DNA from: Paraspadella gotoi
Lineage: Eukaryota > Chaetognatha
Length of the DNA: 64,000 nt
Reading direction: 5' to 3'
Assembly: GCA_051294375.1 (NCBI GenBank)
Contig: CM119271.1
Location: 2,060,677 to 2,124,676, forward strand
Of this stretch, positions 44,012 to 60,061 are shown piece by piece. A model generated the notes under the pieces. It was not told where the DNA came from. It worked only from the letters and a program-made list of their open reading frames with translations, and did not search any database. The translations under genes were made by a program, and so were the position numbers. The first letter of the stretch is position 1. Every line of letters begins with the position of its first letter.

Positions 44012-44440
44012 CCATCATCCAAAAATGGACGAACCCACTTGGGAGTCGGTCGACGGATTTGAAACAAGTAGCGTGGATTTGGAGGAAGGAAAAGCTTGTA
44101 CTGGGCTTTGAAACATTTCGCATTCTTCCTGCGGATAATTGGGCAGCGCTGTCTTGCCAAAAAAGCTGTCGTCATTGAGTTTCAGAATAAAGAATTTCGA
44201 CACTAAATCGTTTCTAACCAGGTGACTGAGAGCATCGCGCAGTGCAAAATAGTCATCATCCTTAATTACTTCATTCATTTTTAACAACTTAAACAATGCT
44301 GCAGCGTCGGAACATTTTTCCATTGGACGCACCGGAAGTTGATCTTGAAACATAAATTTTAAGTCCCCAAATTCTTCTAGCGTCAACTCCTTGGAAAGTA
44401 GCAACAACTACACAAAGCTAGGATTTATCACAGAAGCCAT
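44012..44440 (-). pseudogene. Truncated fourth RIG-I-like copy (DED exon only)
   Basis: From the ATG at 44440 the sequence parallels exon 1 of RIG-I-like gene C, but codon 11 is TAG where gene C has a Lys codon. Beyond the stop the DED is still readable (LSKELTLEEFGDLKFMFQ, LVRNDLVSKFF with RxDL), as are pieces of the linker (EECEMFQSPVQAFPSSKS). The similarity ends at about 44012, where a retroelement-like fragment begins. No helicase or C-terminal domain exons follow. It is closest to gene C in sequence and position and is presumably a dead tandem duplicate. Confidence 0.8.
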
Positions 44441-44650
44441 GTTTCTTTCTGTAGGACTTATGTTTCACATCGTCTGTAAAGTCATTATAGTTCTGTAAAG
44501 TAACGAGAGTAGATCAAGAGAAAACGAATCAAAAATTTAAAAAAAAACCAAAAAAAACGCAAAAAAATCCATTGTCAACGTACAAAAAAAAATACGTGTA
44601 TAAATAAAGTGAAAATATTAACTGTAGAAGACATGAAGAAAGACGATCCC

Positions 44651-47335
44651 TTAAGTCTCCCCTCTTTCAACGACGTCGTCCATCAACAACAGCCTGTCGA
44701 CTTCCTTCATTTCCGCCCAACCATTTTCAGAAATCCTTAAACCCACCCCGGAATTCACGTCGGAACCGGTCGAGCCAACTCCCGATTCAATTTCCGAACC
44801 CCAGAGACACAACCCGGAATCAACGTCAGAACCTTTCGAGGCCTCCGTCCCGTCATCTAACTTCAAAAGCGGCAATTCCTTATCCAGACTCTGGACCGTT
44901 CTCTCCATCAAGTTTAACCCCAAACGCGTCTTGACTCCGTCGTCGTCTCGGCCTTTTTCCTCTTCGTTGTCGAAGAGGCCGCCTTTCTCCAGCAGGTTTA
45001 AATAAAAAGAATCCACTTGCTGCTTGGCGTACTCGACCACTTCGGACACCAGGGGGCAGTAGTTACTGGCATTACGTCGAAAGTAGACGCGTCCCATCTC
45101 GTCCTCGTGCGTTGGAGCGATGTTGGGGCACCTAGGACCTGGCCACCGGATTGGTTAAACAAGGAGAGAGCGATAAGTTTAACGGAAATAACAACAAACA
45201 AACCATTATTGCGTCGATTAATTTAGCAATTCACCCACCAAAAGGATTAACGTTTCTCGGATCGTCGGGATTCCACGCGAAAATCTCCACCTCGACGATA
45301 TATTGGCTAGGGAGGCGTCCAAACTCCAGCAGGGCTACGGCGTCTTTGTCGCACCAGCAATAATGGGGCGTCCTGAATAATGATGAGATTTGAAAAGTGG
45401 GTAGACGCTACTAATTTGCAATCATCTTTTCATTCTCCCCGTCAACGAGGACTTGCCTAAATTTGTGCCGCTTCTTGGCGCCAGTCTCGAGGTGAGACTC
45501 TTTTTCGAAAGATCCGAGCGAGGCGATCTCCGCCTCCAGATCGATCCCTTCCAAAACTGGATGGAGCACGAGGGGAGGGTTTAAGAAACGGGTTAAGTTA
45601 TTAGAGGGCGAATTGCTACATGATGCGAAAAAAAATAGAAAAAGAAAAGCAAGACCATAGTTTCCCACCCCATCACCTGGAACAAACGACAATTGATAGC
45701 GGTGAGGCAAAACTGGAGGATTGTAACGCGTGAACAAGTCTTGCAATTGTCCTCGAACGTGGTCTGACGGATGTAAGTCGTTTCGATAACAATTCAAAAA
45801 TGCTCAAAATTTCCTTTTTTTTTTAATTTCTCTCACCAATTTGATACTGAGTCAGAATAAAACCCTTTATGGCTCCCGTATCTAGCACTCCCAAATATAT
45901 TGTTCCTCCTCGCTAAAAGAAGAAAAAAGGGAATAGACTAATCAAGAAATAACAAAAAATCCTAATTTCTTGAAAGCAACTTTGCCAGGTCATGGACGTT
46001 AGACCTGACTGTTAAGAAAAGCGTTGAGGGCAGAGGACACTGGCTTACGACTTCCGCCACGCCCTTGTTTCCCGCGACTTCTCTCGGGCATCTCGTCGTC
46101 GGCAAACGAACGGTGACCTGAGAAACGTTTTCCATGGTTACGTTTTTTAGGTTGTAAACATTTTAAACATACTAAACAACCTTTGCAGTTTTAGCGTCAC
46201 GAATAAATAGAGCGAACATACGGCAACATTACCCGTTCATAACAAGGGGTCATCCCCCACCCTGCCTCCTACCGCCCCCTTCCACCCCCTATCCACTCTA
46301 GAACCTTTGAACTCGTGACACTGATCCTCGTCGATAGGTAAGATTTCGTCCTTGACGTAGTACTGTCGCCCGTGCTCGTCCTCGCGTTTCGCTTTGGACG
46401 ATAACGCCACTATGAGAGATTCTAGGGTTCTTCCGCCATCTATCGGATCGTACTTCTTGTGGGCGGTACCAACATGGCGGCGCCCGGGGCGAACCGGGGC
46501 GGCGTCGGCGGATTCGGGGTCTCGACGTAGCGTCGTCACGTCCTGCGCTCGTCGTATGTCCGTGTTGAGAGAGTACGTAACTTGGCCGGCGCAGAAAGGC
46601 ACAGGCGAGCCGTAAGTGGCGCTCAAGGGCGCCGGCGACGACGTCTCGTTCCGATGGATTCTACTCGGCGTCGGATTTTCATCCAATCCCAACCCACGAT
46701 TGGACGACGCCGAAGCGACGGACGGTGCCGGACTGAAACGACCGACGCTGTCTTCGTTCGTCGCTCGAACGCCTATGCCGCGACCCCTGCCGATCGAACG
46801 CGCCTCGCCGCCGAGAGGTTTGCCCATTTCCTTGGCGCGCTCCTGAGAGTTGGCGTAACGGAAGCCTTCGGTGCGGTAAAAGGCGTCGGTGGAGGCGACG
46901 GAGGCGTCGGAAAACTCAGAGTCGCTAAACTCGTGACGCTGAGAGGAAGACGACGTCCGCCACTCGATGCGGTTGGCGGCGACGCGATCGCGGAGGCGGC
47001 GACGGGAGTCGGGGCCTTCGTAAGGATCGGAGACGGAAAGAGAGACGACGGTCGAGACGTCGGGTGCGACTTGGAGGGACGGATCCTGGGGAACCAGGTT
47101 TGTTTTTGTTTAATTTCTAACTTTTATATAACTAAGTGATGGTATAAATCGTGGCACTAAATACTGTAGCTAACATCTCAGACGATTTCTTTACAAACGT
47201 TTAGTCTTTACTTCAACTAACTTTATCCCAATCCGAAGAGCGTGGATTAAATCCCGGCGGCGGACGATGAAAAGAAGCCGGGAATCCCGGCGGAGGCGTC
47301 TCGAAACGCGGAGGAAATCCGGCCGGAAAATTCAT
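44651..47335 (-). CDS. SLFNL1: Schlafen-like protein (AlbA_2 domain), SLFNL1-related
   Basis: Eight exons, 47335-47222, 47095-46315, 46117-46005, 45912-45837, 45763-45677, 45556-45457, 45372-45239 and 45138-44651, give 630 residues. The N-terminal ~250 residues are Pro/Ser/Arg-rich and disordered. The Schlafen AlbA_2 fold begins at DQCHEFKGHRSFADDEM and continues SALNAFLNSQRGGTIYLGVLDTGAIKG, DHVRGQLQDLFTRYNPPV and HRYQLSFVP. It ends with the RTPHYCWCDKDAVALLEFGRLPSQYIVEVEIFAW and GRVYFRRNASNY blocks that I associate with SLFNL1 rather than the helicase Schlafens. The C-terminus is Asp/Glu/Ser-rich. One intron (after 45457) has a GC donor, AG|GCAAGT. Schlafens act on tRNA and in antiviral defence in vertebrates; the role here is inferred only. 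It sits directly upstream of the RIG-I-like array, on the same strand. Confidence 0.78.
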
Positions 47336-48823
47336 CGTTCCTTTTCTCGTGCTTCGTATTCAAGAAAAAGTCAAACACGCTTCCAGATTTGGGTCATAGT
47401 TTTTTTCTTCAGGACCGATTCTATTAATTGAAGCCAAAACAGAATTCAAGAAAAAAAAAAAAGTTTCTCTCTAAATATTGCCAAGACAGAAGCTTACAGT
47501 TTCACGATGTGCAAAAAAAAAAAAAAGGTGTGGTTCTCTGAATTTTCTGTTTTTAATTTTACTACTCGGGATAGAATACAGAGCATAAAATAAGGCGTAA
47601 TATTCCTCTCCAATAAGCGGTGACCGAAAAAAAAAAACTTTGCGGGGAAAAAATGAAAATACCGCGACAAAAATTTTTTTTAAAAAAAGTTACCGATTAT
47701 AATAAATGCGATGACTTCATGGTATGTAAGATACATAACATTTATATACTTTGAAAGTTAATATAGTTACACTGTCACAAAAAAAAACAAAAAAAAACTA
47801 AAATGATCATGCTGACACATTCAAGGAGGGGGGAGGAAAATTTATAACCGAACCAAAAAAAAAAATTATCCAGCGATAAATGGACGAGAGAGAGTATTGA
47901 TTAAGATGAAACAGAAACCTCCACAAACTATATATATATATATCCAGAGGGTCTTTGTTTAATTACAAAAATTAAAATTTTCATGCGTATGAGGGATTAA
48001 CACATATTTTTTTTAAACTATTGAATTTGTCGTTTCACATAAAAATGACGAAAAGAGGCTAAAAAAAGAACCGAGTAAACGCAGGAATTGAGAAAAAAAT
48101 AACCGAGAGTGAGGACGGGGAAAGAAATGTTTCTTTTTCGCCCCCAATCCCTCACAATCGACGTCAATTCTAAACCTAGCGAATACAAGGAATTATTAGT
48201 ATAAAAATACGTTCTATACTAGTACATAAAATTCAAAACGGAATGAACTTGACACTGAAAGAGTATTTATCGTAACGTAAAACAAACCAAAAATAATTTT
48301 TTCTTTAATTTTTTTTTTTTCAGAATAAAAGTGGAATGCTTGGAACTAACGCACGCACACGATCGCGATTTTTCGCATTTAAACATGAAAACTCGGTCCT
48401 TTTTTTTTCTTTTTTAAACTGAATGAATTTGATTATCTCTCAGTGTAATACATTTTTTTAACTTTACGAGTTCGCTTGCGTCAAAACCTCGAATCGCGAA
48501 CGTGGAATAAAATTTATACGTCGTCTTTTCGATTTAAAAGAGAGAGAGTGAGAGAAGATAAAAATAAGTTGTCAAGAAGCAAAATTCGTTAAGGTTTTTG
48601 TTTTTCTTTTTCTGTGAAATTCACGACGTCTCCTATTGAGAATGGTGAAGACCAGGAGTTGTCGGAATTCCGTCCCCTCCCCCCTCTGCCTTAGGCCTCC
48701 TCCCCGAATATCGAACAGTATTTATTTTGTCCCCCCGACTCACCCCCCCCTCTCCCCCGTCTCGGTTCCACTCTCTCGTTTTTTCCAACTCTCTCTTTCT
48801 GTGTCGCGAAGGAAGTCGTCTTC
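47336..48823. other. Intergenic region and 14-3-3 3' flank
   Basis: AT-rich with several poly-A/poly-T runs and a short AT dinucleotide run near 47930-47945. The interval probably includes a long 14-3-3 3' UTR and the Schlafen-like promoter. No coding frame is supported. Confidence 0.5.
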
Positions 48824-50382
48824 TTATTGGCCCTCCTGATCCTCTTGGCCGTCTTCGGCGCCGCCGGCCGCGTCCGACGTCCACAGCGTCAGGTTGTCCC
48901 GGAGCAGTTGCATGATCAACGTGCTGTCCTTGTAGGAATCCTCGTTCAGGGTGTCCAACTCGGCGATCGCATCGTCGAAGGCCTGGAAGCGGAGGGGAGT
49001 TGAGAGGTAACGATTAGCAAAGCATGAAAATAAAATAAAGAAAAGGAGAAAAAGGAATATACAAGTCAAGAGATATTAAGTAGATTAACGACGAACGAAA
49101 ACCAAAAAAGACACGAAAAAAATAACGTTTTATAATATTCAAATCAGATCGTGAAGAACTCATTTGAAATAAACCACAAAATACAAACGCTATTTAAGTT
49201 CTTCAATCTTATCTTGAAATAATTTGAAAAAACTTTTGGACTGCTTGACATTAGTACTTACATCCTTAGCCAGTTTGCATGCTTGATCGGGTGCGTTTAT
49301 AATTTCGTAATAGAAGACGGAAAAATTGAGAGCCAGACCGAGCCTGAAAGGTTTTTATTTGGGGGGGGAGGGGGAGAGGAGGCGAAAGTTTATGTCCAAC
49401 AGGGGAAATACGGTTGCAACCTGAAACTTGATAGATTCTCCAATGACCACAACTCGTCTCTCACCTGATTGGGTGAGTTGTGGTCATGTTTTCCTTGGCC
49501 GACGTCATTGCCACTTCGTAGGCGCAGCGGGATTTCTCGGTGACGTCGGTCCGGTCGCTCCCGGGTCCCGCCACTTCGGCCAGGTAACGGAAGTAGTCGC
49601 CCTTCATCTTCTGGTAGAAGACTTTGCTCTCGCTGTTGCTCGCCTAACAAAGGAAAATAAAGATACCAATTTTATATAAGTTAATTCACAAACAATAATA
49701 ATAATTGTAATAATTAAATTTAATATTAATTTAACACTATTCTTAATAAAAATATAATATAATAATTTTAATAATCAATACAACACGATTCATTCACGAA
49801 GTTAAAGGCAAGTAGTTTTGATATTTGATATTTAACACCACTATCTACAATCTACTAAAAAAACGTTTTTCCCCTCTAAAAAGCAAAGAGAACCCTAGCG
49901 GTCAAACCTCCCAAACCACCCCACACCCCGTTCCCACGGTACGGACATCTTTAATGAGGTGATCGTCGAGAAGGGACAAGACGTCTTGGCAAATCTTCTT
50001 GAGTTCCTCCTCGATCTTTTCCCTGTATTCCTTGGCCATGGCCTGTTTCTTCTCGCTCCCTTCAGTCTTCTGCTCGATGGAGTGAATGACGCGCCAGGAG
50101 GAGCGACGGGCGCCGACCACGTTCTTGTAGGCGACGGAGAGGAGGTTGCGCTCCTCGTTGGACAACTCTCCGCCCTGTTTCGTCACCTCCTTCATGGCGG
50201 CCGCCATGTCGTCGTACCTGTGGGGAAAGAGTGAAACGTTTTAGTTTAAGATTCAATAATTCTAAGGAAAAAACATATAACGATGAATCCAAAAGTCATT
50301 CGTTTCCCCACACACCCACTCACCTTTCGGCTTGTTCGGCCAATTTCGCCCGCGCGACATTGTCTTCCTTCGAGGTCGACAT
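48824..50382 (-). CDS. YWHA: 14-3-3 family phosphoserine/phosphothreonine-binding adaptor
   Basis: Dimeric adaptor that binds phosphorylated client proteins in the cytoplasm. Five exons, 50382-50324, 50217-49938, 49643-49465, 49343-49262 and 48982-48824, give 252 residues, the usual family length. The dimer region is [24 protein letters not shown]. Family signatures are [21 protein letters not shown] and [21 protein letters not shown]. The groove Lys and Arg residues (in [12 protein letters not shown] and FRYLAEV) are present. [20 protein letters not shown] is standard. The C-terminal tail is Gly/Glu/Asp/Gln-rich. The donor of exon 2 was set at 49938 because it alone keeps the frame into [10 protein letters not shown] cannot decide between the zeta and epsilon classes with certainty; the overall look is zeta-like. 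Confidence 0.95.
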
Positions 50383-51249
50383 TTTTTTCGGGAAAATTTA
50401 AAAAGAGGAAAGAAGAGAAAAAAAATGTCCTATGGAGCCGAAAATAAAGGCAAATCGCCGAAAATCTGTCCAAAAAACCTGAAAAAGAAAATAGGAAAAA
50501 TAAAAAAAATAAAAAAAAACGGATCGTCGTTTATCAATAAAAGAATGGACAAAATTTTTCACATCCAATAACGGGAGTACAAACTCGTTTATTACGAATT
50601 GTTTAAAATTTAAATTATCATAACAAACAAACAAGCTTCGCGGGAGTGAAACTAACGAGCCGAGGGAAACTCGCGGTCTATTTTTCAAATGAGTCAAAAT
50701 AACATATGCTAAATCGTCTTATCTGTGAATTAGCCGAGCGTTCTGACACCAGAGTATAAATTACGTACAAAAATTTATAAATAATCAAAAACTATTTTTG
50801 ACGGGCGAGCACAGACTTAGTTAGTTTCATTTAACATAAAACGTACCCGTTAGCTTTAATATAAAAACTGTATAGACCTCAAGAATCAAGTGAAGGCAGA
50901 TATGGTACATGTTGCAGTATGACTAGGAATAAAAACAAAGCGTTTAAATTATCATTCCACGAAATGACAGCGCGGCGGAAAAAAAAAGGCACTTCGGTAA
51001 TTGTTTGTTTTTCATGGTGAGAGAGAGTAGTAAAGAAACTTGATAAATTACTACAAAAAAAGTCGTCAAGCCAAAAGTGAAAACACTACTGATTCTAATT
51101 GTGCTTATTTTTTTCAAAATATCGTTAGATTTCGGCACGTTTGCGATATCCCCTTGGCCGCCCAGAAAGATCGAGGATCAGGCAACAAAGTCAAAACATC
51201 TAACATCCGGGGGTCCGCTGGTCCCTCCCTCGATAGCGGGGTGGAGAAA
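50383..51249. other. Intergenic region between 14-3-3 and TACC
   Basis: The 14-3-3 promoter and 5' UTR side and the TACC 3' flank. AT-rich; no feature recognised beyond short poly-A runs. Confidence 0.5.
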
Positions 51250-54213
51250 CTAAGCGGGTCCCACTTTGTTGATGAGTTCGTCGCAAATTGCCGTCAACTC
51301 CTCGTTCTCCCTCGTCTTGGACTGAAGGCTGCGCTCGAGCATGCCGCACTTGAGCTCCACCTTTCGAAGGGCGGCCTAAATAAAAGGATTAAAGACTAAA
51401 GTCTAAATAAATAGATATTCTATAGATGTTGTAAATGGATAGATAATCTTTCATAACATTTTTCTTCCTTGAAAAGCCGAACTCCTTCCCACTCTTCCGA
51501 ACCTGCAACTTTGCAATCTCAGCAGCGGAGCGTTTCTTCTCGGCGTCGATCTCTTGATTAGCGGCTTCCAACTTGTCCTCGGCGTGATTCTTTAACACTT
51601 GATAACGCTCCTGCTCCTTGAGGAGACGCTGTCGCCAATCTTCGGCGCACGCCTGGAAAAGAGATGGATCGCCGACATCAAACACATCACAAAGCAGAAA
51701 CTTCGCTCAATGACAGGATACGAACTTACCTTCAAAGCCTCTTCGTTGTGCTGATAGCCCTCGATCAACGTCTTCATTTTGTCATAGCGACGGTGAAGGT
51801 CGGAGAAAGACCTCTCCACCGAATTCAACTCCTCCAGAGTCGCGTCGCGTTCTTTGATGGCGAAAGCCAAAGAGTTGCTGGAAATTAAAGAAACAATTTG
51901 CTTCATAAATTTACAAGTCATGACGACCCAGACTTCCGCAGTAACTCACCTGTAGCCATCGGCCGTGCTTTCCCTGTCGGCGATGAGTTGCTGGATCGTC
52001 TTCTCGTATTCTTCGAGGCACTGGGCCATCTCTTCCTGTTGAGGGGCAAGGGCGTCGTACTCCGTCTGCTGCGATTCCAACCGCTGCAGCAACTCGTCCT
52101 CGCGCTGCTTGAAAAGACGCTTCTCCTCTTCGAAGGCCTTTTCTCGCTCGAGGAGTTTGGCCTCGTGAAGGAGACGCATTTCTTGAAGGCGCATCTTGTT
52201 GGCGTCGGCGGAGGACGATTTCGTAGATGCGACCGGACCATCCTTTGCGCGACGATCCACGACGGCCGGGCTTCCGGTCAGCAGATCGACGCCTTGCCCG
52301 GCAACCGTATGCTCTTCCTTCGTAGGCGACTCCCTGGCTGAACCGGAATAACGAAGCTCCAAATCATCGAGCAGGGACTCTTTGTCTCCAACGAAGTGAT
52401 CGAGAGCGGGTTTGAAGTCCTCGTCGGAGAGTTCTTCGGAAATCTGAGGTTTCCCAGTAACGATGAGATCTGGGGCGACTGTCGAGGAGCGTCCATTACG
52501 ACTTAAGGGTGGAGATGGGGCCGAAGAGGTCGGGGGGCTATTGTCTTCGAGGTTCTGCGGAGAGTCGGGCAGAGAAGAAGGATCATCATCGGCGCTGACT
52601 GTCTCCTCTCCTTTAGACTTCAGTGCGGCCTTTTTCACCGCCATCATTTCCCGTATTTTCGTGGAAGGTTTTTTAGGCCCGCGCTTCGTTTCTTTTATAG
52701 ACTTCGGTTTCTCGGCTACCGAATCCTCGTCGGTCTCTTTCCCGACGGCTTTGAATGGAGTTTCCGTTTTGTCCGGCGTTTCCGGAGGATGAGACTCAAT
52801 AAGTTTGGGCTCTACCTGTTTCTTTACTTCAAGATTTTTCGCTTTTAACTCGCCAACCTCGTCCGAGGGTTGATGAGCTTTCGACGCTGGTTTAGTTTCG
52901 TGTTCAGTTTCAGCAACAGATTTCTCCGAAGCGTCGTCATCAATCATCAAGGATTTTTTCGGTTTGAAAGGATCTTCGATGGAATCGTAATCAATCTCCA
53001 CGACCTTCGCTTCTTTTTCTCGTTTCGCGGAGACCGCGTTGGCGGAACCACTTCCGCCGTCGTCCATCAAACATTTTTTCGACTTGAACGGATCCTCTAT
53101 CGAATCGTAGTTAATTTCGGGAGGAGAGTTTGTAGCACCGTCGTCCATCATCAGGGATTTTTTGGCTTTGAAAGGATCCTCGATGGAATCAAAGTCCATC
53201 TCGGGCGGAGGCGGCGACGCCGGGGTCTTGGGTTTCTTTTTCTTCTTCCGAACGAAAGTCGCCGACGCGGGTTTGTTCCGTTCAAACTCGGGCGCAGCGA
53301 TTGGAGGGGAACTTGTTTCGCTATCTACTTTTTTCGCGTCCGCGTCGGTGATTTCGCGAGTGTCGTTCGTATTTTGGGTCGGCGAATCAAGGGTCACGGC
53401 TTCCGGTTTTGAGTCTTTCTCTTCAGTCTTAGAAAATCCGTTGCTGACCTTATGTACGTCCTCTGTACCGTCGATCGGCGCATCTGCCGCCGAGGCGTCT
53501 CGCGGCGATGAAGGACCCTTCGTGTCGACTTCGATCGCATCGATCGCCGGCGTAGCGTCGTCGTCCATCTTCAGCGCCCTCTTCGGTTTAAAAGGATCTT
53601 CGATGGCGTCAAAATCTATTTTCGACGCCGGCGGCGGTGCGGCGCCATCGTCGTCCATCCTCAGCGCTTTTTTGGGTTTAAACGGATCGTCGATGGCGTC
53701 GAAATCTATTTCCGGAGGCGGTGGTCGCGTCTCGGCGTCGACATCGCGGGCTGGAGGCTTCTTCTTCTTCTTCTTGGTAAAAGTGGAAGTTTTGAGCGGC
53801 TTCGAGGCGGAAGTCGCGGCAGAGGAAGAGGGAGAAGCGTCCCTGATTCGTGAAGGAGATTCGGACTCTCTCGGCGCTGACGGCATCGACGCGGCCGGGG
53901 CGTAGTTCCGATTAACGTCGGCGTCGTTATCAAGAACTTCCGGCCCGGCCGCAGCGTTAATGGCGGCGTGTTTTTCGGCGACGACGTCGCGCGAACGAGT
54001 TCCCGCCTTGGATTTTTTCGTCGCCGACGACGTTGGGTTCTTCGGCGCTTGTGGTTGTTCGCGCGAGACGACGAATGTGGTTGGTTTCGACGGCGGCGAA
54101 TTGGACATGAGCGACTTCCGCGGTTGGAAGGGATCCATGCTCTCGTCAAAATCGTCCCAGTTGAAGGTGTAGCTTCCCCGAGGGAGAGGAGCTTCCTGCG
54201 GATCGTCCGCCAT
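51250..54213 (-). CDS. TACC: Transforming acidic coiled-coil (TACC) protein
   Basis: Centrosome and spindle microtubule regulator that binds XMAP215/ch-TOG through its coiled coil. Four exons, 54213-51950, 51877-51730, 51652-51503 and 51375-51250, give 895 residues. The first exon encodes a long acidic, disordered region with six copies of an SDP-like repeat whose core is DFDxIxDPFKPKKxLxMDD (for example at residues ~15-35, DESMDPFQPRKSLM). The C-terminal ~230 residues are the conserved TACC coiled coil, ending LERSLQSKTRENEELTAICDELINKVGPA, closely like vertebrate TACC C-termini. The ATG at 54213 opens MADDPQEAPLPRGSYTFNW, directly before the first repeat, which supports this start. Confidence 0.93.
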
Positions 54214-54372
54214 GACGCGGCTAAAGATTTTGCGGGGAGGAAAAAGGCAATCAACGACATGGTAAATAACTAAAAAGTCGAGCATCAACGACGATTAACA
54301 AGAACGAAATATAAATTAACAATTTTTTTTTCTTTCTAGATCGAGTTCAGTAATAAAAAGTTGATGTCATCT

Positions 54373-59446
<5,074 letters not shown>

Positions 59447-60061
59447 TTCTTATTTTATTATGAAAAAAAAAGGAGCACAATCGGAAGGTAGGGTGTGTAA
59501 AGAGAGCGTTAACGATTTAATAATATACTTGAAAATATCGAAAATAATTCTAGGCTTCAAAACAAATAAATAAGCTATGAATCTACCATCGATCATCAGA
59601 AGGAAATATAAGCACAATGAATCAGAAGCAACAAAAGAAACCTTTGTTCGATTAAGTTGTAAAAAATAGATCGAAAAACACAGGAGCCTTTCTGGCAAAA
59701 TCGACTAGTACAGTAGAAAAGAACTTTAAATTACTTTTTTTCTTTCTTTGCAACACAAATCCTGCAAGTGAAAAGAAAATCGGGACATTCGAAAGTTCTT
59801 TAATTAGATCACAAAATGACGAAGAGAGAAACAAAGACGTGGAAATACGTAAATTTTTCCCCAAATACTTTTTGCTATCGTTTTCAATTTAACGATTTTT
59901 ATACTTATTGTTACAAAAAATATTTTAAAACGCTTTAAATATTAGCTCAGAGGCTTAAATCCTTTTCATTTTTACCTAGTCAATTAGACATTAAACGACT
60001 ACTATTTTAGTTAACCACTAATAAAAATCACTTCCTCTCCTCTTAAGCAACTTACAAAGAA
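59447..60061. other. Intergenic spacer between pseudokinase and DDX49
   Basis: AT-rich 0.6 kb that should hold the DDX49 promoter and the 3' UTR of the pseudokinase. Nothing else recognised. Confidence 0.5.
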
